DNA of 64,000 bases from Verticillium longisporum (GCA_019188255.1 JAETXT010000015.1:124001-188000), one strand, 5' to 3'; shown: positions 20,922-32,890, counted from the stretch's first letter. The notes: generated by a model not told the origin, from the sequence alone. Made by a program: numbers and translations.

Positions 20922-21240
20922 GGTACCCAGAGAGAACCCATAGGCTGAAATGGGTTGACCCAATAACCCATAGAGTTTATTTGGGTATTTGGGTCAACCC
21001 GGTTTATCCTATAGGTTCTCTCCAGGTAGAAGCTAGGGCCTATATAAGGCCTATGAATAATTTGAATAGGTATTGATTAGCTATATATCTTGGTAAAACC
21101 TAAAGATACCTAGGGCCCCACTACCTACTTAGTTTTGGGTTTTTTCCTAGGTAGCCCATTTAAGCCCAAAACCTATTTAGGTAGTAGAGTAATAGGTTTT
21201 AGGCGGGTTTTAGGTTCTTACGCTAAGTCTCTCGGTACCC
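20922..21240 (+). mobile_element. Degenerate non-autonomous transposon, copy 1
   Basis: A 319-bp AT-rich element bounded by imperfect inverted ends (GGTACCCAGAGAG on the left, CTCTCGGTACC on the right). Its first 110 bp fold back on themselves (arms around 20927-20975 and 20985-21034). The rest matches the complement of 52742-53345, for example the shared string TTCTTACGCTAAGTCTCT. No transposase frame is present. Confidence 0.8.
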
Positions 21241-21504
21241 GATAGGTTAGAATCTTTAGGTATTCCTTATTAGAGGTCTAGAAGAAAGGTATATATTCGG
21301 AAGCTATTCTCTAGGGTAGGAGGGTGCCTGGAACTAAGCTATAGGAGGTACCAGGGCATAGGCCACCTGGCATCAGGTGACTACTAGAAGCCCCAAGCGA
21401 ATACCACCAACATTCCTAAGCCTACCCCTATCACCTCGAGCTGCTAACGAAAGCCTCCGTTCAATTCGTACCGTCTTCTAAAATTAAAGGGCCGATGAAC
21501 AACC

Positions 21505-22264
21505 TCAAGATCGATCTGGGAACCGATAATAAATGTTCCGCGGATCAGCCAGTTCTTCCTCCTGAGTCGGGAGTCTCTTAACCACCTTTGCTGGCGACCC
21601 AAGGGCAACAGAGAAAGGCGGCAGGCTTCGAGACACAACCGATCCTGCGCCCACCGTAAGCCTCGACCGATCGTGACCCCGGCAAGAACCGTGACATTGC
21701 CCCCGATCCAGCAGTCGTCCTCAATACGTACCTGGTGGCCAAACTCGATGCATTTAACGCGGGACAAGACGCTCGTGTCATGACCTGCGCTGTAAATGTG
21801 CACGTTGGGACCGAGCATGACGCGCTCGCCAATGATGACCAGGCTCGTGTCCAAGACGGTGAAGCCAAAGTTCATGTACGAGTTCTTCCCAATGATTACG
21901 TTGCAGCCGTAGTCTGGCGTAAACGGAGGCTCTATGAAGACGCCTTCTCCCACAAACCCGAGCCAGCGCTTGAGAATCTCGAATCGCTTGGCGGCCACTT
22001 GGTCTGCTGTTCCGAGGGACGGCGGCATGGTGTTGTACTCGTGCACCAGGATACGACATTCGTGACGAGCATTCGTCAACGGCGGAATCCAAGAATCATA
22101 TCTTTGTGCAGAGGTCAGTCGTTGGCCTGGTCCTAGCACTCGGGGCTTGGTCTTACAGCATGCCGGAGATCATCTTCTCATATTCGTCACACCATGGTGT
22201 CCCCCCTGAGGGTGCGGGCTGTTTCGATGAGGGCAACATCCTTCTGCTCTTTGACGGATGCCAT
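21505..22264 (-). pseudogene. Maltose/galactoside-type O-acetyltransferase (left-handed beta helix), broken
   Basis: Homologue of fungal sugar O-acetyltransferases, which transfer acetyl from acetyl-CoA to sugars. Exon 1 is 22264-22157 and exon 2 starts at 22101; the intron uses GTAAGA...AAAG. Conserved parts: EYEKMISGM, YDSWIPPLTNAR, the hexapeptide repeats INFGFTVLDTSLVIIGERVM-like region, and the catalytic-histidine segment SAGHDTSVL. Two breaks: a G6 run (22201-22206, one base too long) separates the N-terminal MASVKEQKD frame from TPWCDEYEK, and near 21655 the frame shifts after VTIGRG, so the C-terminal SVALGSPAKVVK segment lies in another frame. The gene sits about 265 bp from a transposon remnant. 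Either a pseudogene or, less likely, two assembly errors. Confidence 0.82.
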
Positions 22265-22911
22265 TGTTGATTTTCTTGAGGAAGACTCCGGCCGACTAGA
22301 GAGCCTGTATAAGAACTTTGTAGGATGTCGTCTTTTAAGCCAATTGAGTTACACAAGGCGGGAAATTGACCAGTTTTCCAACAGCTTTCCGTCCCCTCTT
22401 ATTTGGCGACCTCCGCATCTTCCTTCCCCGGATGACTGAGCCTCATTTTACGCAGCCTATTGCTAGCAGATGTTTGTTGGCTTTGGACAACGAGACACCC
22501 TGGGAATCAATGGAGAGCTTGAAGAGCGGTTGTGATTTGTCAATATGTCCGTGTCATGAGGCTGTCTCAAGTGACAGCTCAGCAAGTGAGACACTCGGAT
22601 CACACCCCGTACGCACGTCATGCGGATTATATTCTCGCAGGGTCATCAAGAACTACAAACAGATTCAGGGCAAACACAATGACATTTGACTCGGGGAATT
22701 GATTTCCCTTTGACCAAACTGCCTACCCATTTCCCAACCGCGAGACAAGCTTCTCGCGGATTCAACAACCACCAGACTCCTCGCTCGCCCCGTTCATCAA
22801 TCTCATCAGCCTTGGTAAACACTTTTCCGCTGCGCCGCTCATTCAATTGGGTTGATCCGTAATTCTCGAACGCCATGGCATGGTATACTGGCCGGTAGCA
22901 CCGTCAGAAGC
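22265..22911. other. Intergenic stretch, no gene seen
   Basis: Promoter of the acetyltransferase remnant and 3' flank of the Gfa-type gene; no other coding signal. Confidence 0.5.
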
Positions 22912-23474
22912 CTAGGCCTTGGCTTCATTGGCGGCCGTGAACGCCGCGATGGCATCCATGAGCGGAGGGTTCAGAGCATCATAGGACTCGAGGCCAAGAG
23001 ACTTGAACTGAGCCCTCACGTCGTCAATGTGTCTCGCGTCGAAGCCCTGCTCGATGATCGAAGTCACAAAACCGGCAAACTGGGGCTCCTGCCAGCCCTT
23101 CTCATCGGACAGCTCGGTGTGGACAAAGTCGAGGCCCTTGAAGGCGTGGTCCTTCTCGATAGGCCATACAGATGAACGCCGCAGCCGGGGCAGGCGTGGC
23201 GCAGGATAGTGGCTCTAGGGTCGACATCGGCCAGCTTGCCGCCGTTGGCCGCCCCCTCGAGCTTGTCTACGGGCACCACGGAGACGATGGAGAACAGATC
23301 ACCCTCTGGCTTCCAGCACTTGGAACAGCCGCAGGCATGGTTGTGGACGACGTTGCTGCGGAGAGTGACTGTGACGGGCGAGGTTGAACACTTGCACTTC
23401 AGGACACCGCCCTGGAAAGAGGGGTCTCCCTTGGTGATGCCGTTGACAAGAGAAGGATGGAGGGGGAAAGACAT
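22912..23474 (-). pseudogene. Gfa-family (S-hydroxymethyl-glutathione synthase-like) protein with one frame break
   Basis: Zinc-binding Gfa/CENP-V domain protein of about 188 codons, the size of fungal 'glutathione-dependent formaldehyde-activating' enzymes. It begins [17 protein letters not shown]. Zinc ligands appear in [19 protein letters not shown] and HACPGCGVH. After GVHLYG the frame shifts by one missing base at 23162-23163 (two Gs on the plus strand where three would keep frame). The rest ([20 protein letters not shown], then [17 protein letters not shown]) is well preserved in the next frame to a stop at 22912. The conservation beyond the break argues for an assembly error or a very recent mutation. 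The family's formaldehyde role is disputed and other substrates are possible. Confidence 0.85.
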
Positions 23475-24848
23475 GTTGGTAGATTGCGGTTTCCTTATAG
23501 TCAACTGAAGCAAGGGTGGTAACTATTGTCGATGGTTTGATTGGGTGAGCCGTGGGTGGGAATGAGTAACTGAGAACCCTGATGGAAGCCCATCAACATT
23601 GAGTGTTCTTTATACTTGCGCCTTGCCATGTTGGCCAGGTTGTGATCAATGGCCCGGAATTTCCAAGAGTGCAAGGCGGGAAGCAGAAGCGGAGGAGGTT
23701 TGTCGCTGGGAGCTCGTGCGCCCTTCCGAGCGATTCCGAACACCGACAATCAACCCCAGAATTTCGACTTGCCGAGATATCACCACTAGTAAACCTGGGG
23801 CAAGGAAACTCTATATGCATTTCAACTCCCTAGCCTATACCCCTGCATGTGGCGTGATCTCGAGCCGTGAAGGCGCATAGGAGGGATGGAACTTACACTA
23901 CCTACCACTGCTGTCATTCGAACGAATCAGACCTGGCCAGTCCAAGTACCCGAGAGCATCGACTCGGCTTCGGTCCCTGCCCCGCGTGCGTGCCGCGAAC
24001 CGGGGGCAGTAGAGCCGACGACTTGAGGAGAAGCCGCGCTGGTCATGTCCAAACTAAGGCGGAGTTTCGGGGGATTGGAGGAGACCGCTGACATTTGACG
24101 TGACTGCTAGCTTCAGGGGTCTGACGATGGTTTCTCTGCGGCTGACCGGGAGAGGTGCGTGTGACAGTTCCAGCCAATTCAATCGCTCAGAACGGGTGAT
24201 TCGTTGGCGATGCTGTCGTAGGTTGGCATCTAAGGCGGTTGCTGTCTGGGCAACCCCGCTCTACTCAACGTGAACGAGAAGCGGATGGCATGATTTGGCT
24301 CAGGCATTCTGTTCGACATCGAGAGAAGCAACAACAGGGTCGCAGCAGAGCATTGGATCGCCAGCAATTCCGAACCATCTCCGACTGAGCATCTTGGCGA
24401 CGTACAAGAGGTAGCTGATGATGTTTCAAGTCGTCGGCTACTACTTGGTACAAGTGCCGCTTGGAACACCGGTCGCGCATATGGGCGATCGCCGGCTGTC
24501 GATTGCACGGCAGTTGTCTGTGGGAGCGGCAGACTTGCGGTTATATATTCATATCAAGGGAGCTTCTGGCGTCTTTTGAGAATAAGCTGCAGGTTGTGAT
24601 TCCTGTTGCATGGATTGTCTTTGCCTGCTTGAGGCATCTACTTCGCGTCAGACTGATATACTTCCTTGGTGCTCAGGTAGGTAGGGTACTTTGCCTTGGG
24701 CGACACAGGCCAAATCGACGAACGGGAGGTGCGAATCCGTGCAAAGGCTCTCGATATAGGGAGCCTCTCAACAATGAACCATTCTAAGGCCTTTATGATC
24801 GAGGCGACAAGTCTCTTGCCTGCCGACTGATTAGGTACCTAGGTATCT

Positions 24849-24879
<31 letters not shown>

Positions 24880-25474
24880 CATGCACATGGGAAGGAGCTG
24901 CTGCTGACAGACCGAGCCACAGACAGTGGCTGTGCAGCTCTGGTGCCTGGTCCATGACGTCGGCGACAGGGCGACAGAAGACGAGATGCCAAATGTTGGG
25001 ATGTGGGCAGCCATCATTGAGGGGTAAATGCATGCGTGTCTCTTGACGTCAACAGCTGTTTTGCATATCGCCATTTCCCATGATCCTGATCTCGTCTCAA
25101 CCTCATCTGAGGACCACCCACGAGCTTCGTTGCCTAACCCAGTCGGACCCAAAAGTTTAATCCTGAGAGACCCCTAATTCCACACAACGACAAACCCATT
25201 CTTGGCTCTTCAGCGCGGTCCCAGTGCCCCGCCGTCTCCCCCCTAAGCCTATCCACCACCCCCTGTGCTCAAGTGCGCAGGCATTCGCCAAGGCAACCAA
25301 AAACAATTGCGGCATCTCCTTCAACCCCGCTGACATCTTCGCCATCCCCATCAAATAAACACGCATCGCACAGTACATATCGTGCCACACGACGACGGCT
25401 GCGTACTCCTGCATCGTCAATCGACCCGACCTCCACAAGACGGCAACGACTCTCTACTCCCAGTTTGCATAAAC
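23475..25474. other. 2-kb intergenic stretch
   Basis: No gene was supported. It includes a (CAGG/GGCA)n microsatellite at about 24850-24882 and, at its right end, the promoter and 5' UTR of the OSBP gene. Confidence 0.55.
24850..24882. repeat. GGCA tetranucleotide microsatellite
   Basis: About eight uninterrupted GGCA units. A similar run of about six units occurs at 31920-31942. Confidence 0.9.
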
Positions 25475-26871
25475 ATGGCCTCTCAGGCAGAAGCACAGGG
25501 CTCCGTGGCTGGCTCTAGCAGCTGGACTTCTTTCGTCAAGGTATGTCGCATGACCTCGCAGCTTCCCTTGTACCAACCCGCGTTAACAAGCTCCCAGTCC
25601 ATTGCTTCCTTCAACGGCGATCTTTCCTCCCTGACAGCGCCCCCTTTCATCGTCTCGTCGACCTCCCTCACAGAGTTCTCCTCCTACTGGTGTGAACATC
25701 CCTCGCTGTTCGCGGCCCCCGCCAAGGAGGCCGACCCCGCGAAGCGCGCCCTGCTCGTCCTCAAGTGGTTCGTCAGCACCCTGAAGCAGCAGTACGCCAG
25801 CCGCAGCGAGCAGTACGGAAACGAGAAGAAGCCGCTGAACCCCTTCCTCGGCGAGCTTTTCCTCGGCAAGTGGGAGGACGCCGTGGGCACGACTGAGCTC
25901 ATCAGCGAGCAAGTCAGGTGAGTTTTGTGTACCTACCTGACCTATGACGGCTCGCCTGGATCAGCAGCGGATGGATTTGCTGACGGATGCAACTCGACAG
26001 CCACCACCCGCCGGCGACGGCCTACTCGATCAATAACCTCGCCACGGGCGTCCACCTCGAGGGCTACAACGCGCAAAAGGCCACCTTCAAGGGCACCATC
26101 AACATCAAGCAGATCGGCCACGCTGTCCTGACGGTGCCGATCCCTGGCGACGCCGACAAGAAGACGGAGACGTACCTCATCACGCTGCCGTCACTGCACA
26201 TTGAGGGCCTCCTCTTCGGCTCGCCCTTCATCGAGCTCGATGGCTCCTCCTTCATCACATCCTCCTCCGGCTTCACCGCCAAGATTGACTACTCGGGCAA
26301 GGGCTGGCTCTCGGGCAAGAAGAACACCATTTCGGCGGTGCTCTACCCCACGGGCCGCGAGAAGGAGGTCCTCTACAATATCTCGGGCGTCTGGACCAAG
26401 ACGTTTGAGATCCACTCGGGTCCCGCCAAGACGAACTCGTCCAAGACGCTCGTCGACTCGCACGACGCCACAAAGGTCGAGCCCACGGGCCTCGTTGTCG
26501 CGCCCGTCGAGCAGCAGCACCCGCTTGAGTCCCGCCGCGCCTGGGCCAAGGTGGCCGCCGCCGTCGCCAAGGGCGACATGGACACGCTGTGGTTTGAAAA
26601 GTCCAAGATTGAGAACGCCCAGCGCGAGCTCCGCGCCAAGGAGCGCAGCGGGGGCCGGGTCTGGGAGAGGCGCTACTTCTCCGAGTTCAAAGGGCAGGCC
26701 CCCGTGCCCGAGTCGCCCGGCACGCACGTCGGCCGGCCGCTGACGGGCGACGCCGACAAGACGGGCGGCCTGTGGCGCTTCGATGCCGAAAAGGCCGAAA
26801 AGGTCCGCAGCCAGCCGCCGACGAGCGAGGAGGCCAACCTGGCGCTGGCCAAGGAGGCGCTGGGACAGTAG
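25475..26871 (+). CDS. Oxysterol-binding protein homologue (Kes1/Osh4 type)
   Basis: Cytosolic lipid-transfer protein of 418 residues consisting only of the OSBP-related domain, like yeast Kes1/Osh4, which exchanges ergosterol for PI4P at Golgi membranes. Exons: 25475-25540, 25598-25917, 26001-26871, all with GT...AG borders. The family signature EQVSHHPP is split by intron 2 (EQV at the end of exon 2, HHPP in exon 3). The lid and early core are in exon 2 ([14 protein letters not shown]), and the C-terminal basic region ([18 protein letters not shown], then GRVWERRYF) is complete. No PH domain or ankyrin repeats are present. The short first exon encoding [13 protein letters not shown] carries the start. 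Likely constitutively expressed housekeeping gene. Confidence 0.95.
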
Positions 26872-27499
26872 GCGCTGGGACAGTAGGCGGCTGCGGCGGG
26901 GGACACGGACGGCACGGATCGAGCACACGAGGGATCGAGGCCATCCACAGTAGCACGGTGGCGCCTGGAGTTGAGGTCAAGTTGGGTGCGGTATGCCTTG
27001 TAATGACAACATTATCCTTTTGCCTTTGCGGCCTTGTGCGTTTCTCGAATGCGGTTGTGTATCGATGACGTCTGCGTTCTGGAGTGAGGGAGGCAAGTCT
27101 AATCACTTCATCTAGCTCTATTGTACAAGGCTGTGTAATCTGTGTCTGCATCTGCGTCTGCGTCTGCGTCTAATCACGCGACCGCTCTTCTAACCTGCCC
27201 GGCTCTGCACCCAACGTTTAATGTCCAACTTTTGTAGGCTGTCGCCGCGGTCGCTCTGCCGGGAGTTCTAATGCCCCCAGCTAGTCCTTGTAGCCAAAAA
27301 AAAAAAAAAAAAAAAAAAAAAAAGAAAATTCATCTATGCATCCAATGCAGCAAAACGCCCACCATGCAAGATAGTACAAAACACAAAACGTCGCCTCTTC
27401 GTCTCATCACTACGCCAGCGAGACGTACCCCTCGCGCCCGAACAAGGCGAGCACCCTGCTCACGCAGCCGCCCCGGTCGTCGCCCGCGGCGTCCTCATC
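26872..27499. other. Convergent 3' region with an A28 tract
   Basis: Lies between the convergent OSBP and ubiquitin-protease genes. A run of about 28 A bases begins at 27296. No gene seen. Confidence 0.6.
27296..27323. repeat. Poly(A) homopolymer tract
   Basis: About 28 consecutive A bases, followed by GAAAA. No target-site duplication was evident, so retroposition is not claimed. Confidence 0.9.
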
Positions 27500-29484
27500 C
27501 TAACACGCATCGCCGCCGCCGCCGCCGCCGTCGTCCTTGTCGAGCTCGTAGAAGAGGAGGTACACCTCCCTCTGCATGCCGAGGACCTCGCCCGTCTTGG
27601 CCTCGCGGATCTTCTCGTCGCTGATGCGCCACCAGCGGTCTGGCGTCTTGCGCTTCCGGTGCGGCCTCGGCGCCGGCGGCACGGCCATGGGCGTCGCGCC
27701 GTCGACGGGCGTCGCTGTGCCGGAGACGGAGACGGTCCCGCTACCGCTGCCGCCGCCGCGGTCGCGTGACAGCGAGATGCGCGAGAGGGCCGAGCGCGTG
27801 GACGCCGCGACGGAGCGGAGGCTCGCCGTGTCGTCCCGCTCTCGCTCCCGGTGCGGCGTGCCGTTGGCGTCGTCGCCGCCGCGGGGCGCGGAGGTCGGGC
27901 TCAGGCGCTGGCGCAGGGAGCGGGGCCGCGAGGGCGAGGCGTCGGACGCCAGCGAGTGGGTGGACGAGTTGGCCGTCAGCGGCAGGTCCGGGGTCGAGAC
28001 GGCGGGGCTGTCGCCGCGGGAGAGGGCGTGGAGTCGGGGCGTCGAGCTCGGCGACGCCGACTTGCTGTAGATGCCGGCGGGCTGGAACGTGTTGAGGTTG
28101 GGGTAGGGCGCGTGGACAATGGTCTGGCGGCGGAACGACTCGTAGTGGCCGCTGTGGTGGCTGCCCTTGTGCGTGACGAGGGCGATGAGCTTGTAGCGGC
28201 GGCGGTCGGTCAGGCCGCCGAGGGGCAGGGACTCGGGGAAGGAGACCTTGGCCGAGTTCTTGGTCGAGGCCTGCGTCTCGTAGATGGAGCGCGAGAGGTG
28301 GATCGTGAGGACCTTGGGGAACTTTGTGATGCGAGCGGAGCGCGCGATGCGCCGCTTGGGCGCGTAGCGCGAGTCCGGCAGCGTCACGTCGTCGGGGACG
28401 TCGTCGGGGTCGAACGCAATGGCGTGCTGCAGCTTTTTGAGCTCTTCCGTCTTGGCGTGCCGGAAGCTGTCGGACGAGGACTTTTCAATCTCCTTTTGAG
28501 CATTTCCTCGGCGTGCACGAGGCGGCACTTTTCGCATTTGAAGTCGTCAATGTACTCCGTCTTGAAGATCTCGTCAAAGCACGAGCTCAGCGTCGTCGAC
28601 CTGACCTGCGGAACGCGGAGGGTCAGGGTCACAAACGTCTCGGTTTTCGGCGCCGACTTGTGGCCGCACGTCTGGCACTCGAGCTGCGATTCGTGCTGGC
28701 CCTCCATGGGGAAGCCCTCGTCCTCGTCCTGCAGCGCATTCGGCACGACACCGTTGGTCTGTATCGTGGGTGGTGTGGGGTTGGCTGAAGAGTCGGTCCC
28801 TGTGGCACTACCGGAGCTGTTCGGGTCAGCCGCCGTCGCTACCGTCGCCGCCGCAGCCAAGCCTTCGAGCCTCTCCTGAATAGCGACGCCGTCGACGGGC
28901 TGCGAAGCAATGGTGCCCTGGGCGACGGCGTTCCTCGCGTGGGCCCTGGCGCGCTCGCCGGCGTGGTACTCGTCCTTGAGACGCTCGGCGACGATCTGCA
29001 GAAACTCCTGCGCATCCTGCTGCTGGCGGCTGATGCGCTGCTTAAAGGCCTGCTCGAGGACCTTGACAAAGTCGGCGGCCGAGGTGCTCTTCTTGTAGAT
29101 GGGCCTCTCGTTGAGGGCGTCAAGCATATCTTTGAGGCCCTGCGAGACGATGCCCTTTTGGAGGTTCTGCAGCTTCCACTGCGGCAGCGCCTGGCCTGCG
29201 GGCTGGACGAGATGGGCGTAGACGGCGGGGTCCTCGATGTACCGCCTGTGCGTCTCGCGGATCAGATAGATGCGGAGGTCGCCCAGGCCGGCGAGGGCCT
29301 GGAGGGTCGAGTTGATGAAGCAGTCGTTGGCATAGTTGCGCAGGCCGACGACGCCTTTTTTGCGTGACGATGATGTGGCGGCCTCGTCAATGGCGAAACT
29401 GGGAGCAAAGACGTAGACGAGAGCGATGGCGGCGAGGGAGGCGCCGGCAGCGTAGGAGATGGTGGTGATCTGTTTGTCGGGCAT
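27500..29484 (-). CDS. Membrane-anchored ubiquitin-specific protease (Ubp16/USP30-like), one frame break
   Basis: Deubiquitinase of about 660 residues. An N-terminal hydrophobic helix (about residues 10-32) should anchor it in an organelle membrane, as in Ubp1/Ubp16/USP30. The Cys box is GLRNYANDCFINSTLQAL with catalytic C55; the His box is YKLIALVTHKGSHHSGHYESF. A zinc ribbon is formed by CQTCG and CEKC. After VHAEEMLK the frame shifts by one missing base at the T4 run 28494-28497 (A4 on the coding strand), where five would continue EIEKSSSDSFRHAK. The protein is otherwise well preserved on both sides, so an assembly error is the likelier reading. A low-complexity Ser/Arg-rich insertion lies between the His box and the conserved DRWWRISDEKI end. 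The tail is glycine-rich. Confidence 0.88.
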
Positions 29485-30529
29485 TTTGGAAGTAGGTGGA
29501 GGCGGGCGCCTCAGAGGTGGAGGGGGAACAGGCTGTCGTCGGCGAGGAGAGGGCCACAGCCAGAGCGAGTTGACAATGGAAGTCGGGTTGCAGAAAGGGG
29601 TGGGGAGCTCGGCAGGGCCGGCAGAATGCTCAATGCCGATCGGAAGTATCGATCAAGGTAGACCAGAGAGAGGTCGGCGGACTGACGTAGAAGGAAATGT
29701 CAGAGTCGTAAGCGAAGCCATGCAACATTGTACCCAAAAGAACAAAACTGGTCTGGCAATCTGCAGAGCGTCGTTTGTCGTAGGCACCAAGGGCGCCGGC
29801 GGACAAGTCGGGGAAGTAGAGGTCCGCGGCGCGGTGGGCGTGGGAGAAAAGAATCTGGAGAAAAAGCCGGGGATCCGACTGAACCACGAGGGGGCAGGCT
29901 GACAGCGGGCGACAAAGAGAGACCCGAAGCAAGACGAGGCGGACGAAAGCTAGTCCCGTCTGTTCCTAGCACGAGGTCGGACCGAGCGTCGATGGTATCC
30001 TGGTGCCTGTTTCTCCGCACCGCCTCTTGTGGGCGTGCCTGTGCCTGTGCCTGTGCCTGTGGCGTGCCTGTCTGTGCCTGACGTGGAGCAGCATCGGACA
30101 AGGGCAATTGGACAGAGACCTCCGGGCTGGCGTTTGGAAGTGGCCGTTTGGTCGTTGTGGTGGAGGCTTGGAGGGCCAGGATCGAGGCTTGGAGAGCCAG
30201 GATGGAAGCCTTGGGCTTGGGAGGGAAGGGATCTGGAAGAATCCGCCGCCCCACGTTTGTGCGTTTGTGCGTTTGCGCGTTTGTGTGCGTGCGCAACCTG
30301 TCGGGTCTTCGGATCCGGGTGCCGACGGCTGACTCATCTGACCCTCCGGGTAACGGGGGGATTGTTCAAATATCAAAGCAAGGAACGACTGTTTTTTGGT
30401 CAGAATATCGTTCATCATTATCGCATCTTTCTCGTCATCTCATTACACGTGCCTTGACATGCTTGGTATGGTACATGCTTGACATGGTTGACATGCTCGA
30501 CGTGCTTGACATGCTTGACATTTGACCCG
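29485..30529. other. 1-kb intergenic stretch, no gene seen
   Basis: Holds the ubiquitin-protease promoter and the 3' flank of the FAD monooxygenase. Short runs such as TGCCTG/TGTGCC at 30030-30080 and GTTTGTGCG units at 30255-30290 are simple repeats. Confidence 0.5.
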
Positions 30530-31759
30530 CTAGTTGGGCGCCACGTACTCGTTAATCGTCGGCGCCGTCGCCAGGTCAATCTTGACCTTCCACAGGCTCG
30601 TCGCCTGTCCGAAGCTCTCCTTGACCGCCTCGCTGCCGTACACACGCATCTCCTTCTCGTACGCCTCGGTCACGCCCCGCCAGTGCTCGCCGTCGCCGCG
30701 CTCCCAGGCTTCAACGAGGAGCCTGCCGAGCAGAGCCGCGTCGCGCACCGCCGTGTTCGCGCCGTTGCCGCCAGCAGGCGTCATGGCATGGATGGCGTCG
30801 CCAATGACGGTCACGCGCGGCTCGTTCGCCCACGTGGGCACGCCGTTGGGGTCCGAGCACGAAATCTTCCAAAACGCCGCTTCCTGCTCGTTCATGTTGT
30901 CGAACAGGGGCTTGACGCGCTCGTGCCAGTGGGCCGTCAGCGCCTTGGCAATCCGGGCCGCCGGTGCGCCCGTCATGGTGTAGTCGTCGCTCGGCGCCTT
31001 GATGACGCCCGGCGAACCGACCATGGTCCACCCAAAGACCACGTTGGGGTCGTGCATGTCGCCGGCGCGCACGTTGGTGATGACAAAGACCTTGCCGTCG
31101 TCGGGCTCCGTCGTGTCGTCGACGAGGCGGAACACGCCCTCGCCGAGCCCCAGGAACGCCGTCGTCGGCGCCTGGCCGTGGATGCCGCGCGCGCCGAGGT
31201 CGTACACCTTGACGGCGCCGTCGGTGAGCTGCCGCGCCACGTCGCTGCGCACGCCCTCGCCGCCGACGACCAGGCTGCCCTCCTCGCTCGTGCTGCCGTC
31301 GGCGAAGACGAGACGCACGCCGCCGTCCGTCTTCGCGTAGCCCTTGACGTGGTGGCTCCACCGCACCTTATCCTCGAGGCCCTCTAGGAAGAGCCTGCGC
31401 ATGTCGCCGCGCGAGATGCCGACGACCTTGCCGTCCCGGCTCGCCAGCGGCTCGCGCCCCACGGCCGGCGCGCTGCTGCTGCTGAGGGTCTCGCCCGTCA
31501 GCGGGTCGATGGCCGAGACGCCGGCGCCGCCCGTCTTGCCGCAGGCGTCGTAAAACTTTGGAAACGACGCCGGGCCGAGGGCTGCCTCGATGGCGTCGAG
31601 ACCCCCGGCCGAGAGGCGCAGGCGGTAGCCCTGGGCGCGGAAGACGATGGACGCATCCCGCTCAAAGACGAGAAAGGGAATATGGGAGCGGTGCAGGTAG
31701 TGCGCCAGAAGGAGCGCGGCGATGCCGCCGCCGGAGATGAGAATGGGCTTCGGCGCCAT
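30530..31759 (-). CDS. FAD-dependent monooxygenase (aromatic-hydroxylase fold)
   Basis: Soluble 409-residue group A flavoprotein monooxygenase, single exon. The dinucleotide-binding strand is ILISGGGIAALLLAHYL at the N-terminus, followed by an acidic strand end (FLVFERDAS). The DG-type region is GGEGVRSDVARQL and the GD motif is VTVIGDAIHAMTPAGGNGANT, which contacts the FAD ribityl chain. The start at 31759 puts the FAD motif at residue 5; a longer in-frame N-terminus to 31843 lacks homology features. Related fungal enzymes hydroxylate aromatic acids, polyketides or other ring compounds; the substrate cannot be predicted. It is the first of several oxygenase genes extending to about 48 kb. 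Confidence 0.92.
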   Translation of the reverse strand: MAPKPILISGGGIAALLLAHYLHRSHIPFLVFERDASIVFRAQGYRLRLSAGGLDAIEAALGPASFPKFYDACGKTGGAGVSAIDPLTGETLSSSSAPAVGREPLASRDGKVVGISRGDMRRLFLEGLEDKVRWSHHVKGYAKTDGGVRLVFADGSTSEEGSLVVGGEGVRSDVARQLTDGAVKVYDLGARGIHGQAPTTAFLGLGEGVFRLVDDTTEPDDGKVFVITNVRAGDMHDPNVVFGWTMVGSPGVIKAPSDDYTMTGAPAARIAKALTAHWHERVKPLFDNMNEQEAAFWKISCSDPNGVPTWANEPRVTVIGDAIHAMTPAGGNGANTAVRDAALLGRLLVEAWERGDGEHWRGVTEAYEKEMRVYGSEAVKESFGQATSLWKVKIDLATAPTINEYVAPN

Positions 31760-32890
31760 GAAGTCGAATGCGGGATCAAGAGGAGGACAAGGCTTGGCAG
31801 CGATCCATGCGGAATGCGGAGAGGGAAATCTGAGGTACCTCACTCGGGCGAGGCGAGGCTCTGGGTGAAGGACGGAGAATGAGGATGGGGAAGGAGGCTC
31901 TCAATTGCGTCAAGACCCAAGGCAGGCAGGCAGGCAGGCAGGCACGTTGGCGAGGGGTTGCCTCTGACGGCGAACGACGAGACGCCGTGCCATCAGTAAT
32001 ATACGGCCGGCTTCGGCCGGGAACCGGAGTTCCGTTGGGTAAGCAGTCACGAACCTTAATCATCAAACGGCCGCGCGCGCGGTATACTTGCCAGTGAGTT
32101 GCATTCGATGCGTCCAGCGCGCGGGAACTCCTTATTACTTACCTACCGTACCTTAGGTGAGGTAGGTAGGTACCTAAGGTAGGTACCTTAGGTACACAGA
32201 GCTGAGCTCGTTCCGTCATTACCGCCATTGGACATATTGCCTATAGGCTACATGTCGTCATGTGTCATGTGAGGGAGATGGCATCAGCCACAATGGCGGG
32301 GTAGCTTCGAGACTGGAGACAGTGTGGCTGACACCTTATGTCAGCAGTCCCATGCTATCCGGCACATCCCATCTAGGACATGCCATCCATGCCCCTTCCC
32401 CTTCACGTGTCTCCTTCCTCTCTCCGGGAGTCCAGGACCAATCTTCGGATCCCTTGGCATCTCCAAAAGGTCATTCCAAACATTTTGAAGCCATCGGCCA
32501 TCTTCTCGCTTGGCAGTCTGACGACTTTATAAACTATCTTTGCTGATTATCCATCTTGGAGCGAGGTCCGTCAAGCTGCGGGGCTGCATGATTCGTAGCA
32601 CCTAGGTGTTTCCCCTCCACTGCCGAGCCGAGGTCTGAACCACGCAACCAGGGTCTCACGGCGACGATCCTCTTCAACTCTTGCCTTGCTGCTGTTCATC
32701 TGCTCGACACCGATCGTCACTTGTGGGAATTTTGTTGCAGCGTAAGAATCTCAGAGCATTTTTCTCTTGCTCGCAGCTTTCACAAGTCTAGGTCCATTTC
32801 GATGGACAACCTTGACGACAACAACCTTGACGACAACAACCTTGACGACAAGAACAGCGCCGTCCATCCCTGCAAACACCTGCAAACACC
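31760..32890. other. Divergent promoter region with GGCA and ACCTAAGGT-type repeats
   Basis: Between the FAD monooxygenase and the enoyl-CoA hydratase-like gene. It includes (GGCA)6 at 31920-31942 and a palindromic cluster of GGTACCTA/CCTTAGGT words at about 32138-32195. Three tandem 15-bp units (CAACCTTGACGACAA) lie at about 32805-32850, in the probable 5' UTR of the next gene. Confidence 0.6.
32138..32195. repeat. Palindromic GGTACCTA/ACCTTAGG simple repeat
   Basis: Repeats and inversions of the words GTACCT, CCTTAGGT and GGTAGGTAGG make a strong fold-back. A closely similar cluster lies at about 50478-50526. Confidence 0.8.

Noticed and set aside
27296..27323. Processed retrocopy signalled by the A tract
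   Set aside because: No adjacent intronless duplicate and no target-site duplication could be seen.
27271..27624. Frame with a poly-lysine start
   Set aside because: Made by the A28 tract and antisense of the ubiquitin-protease C-terminus.
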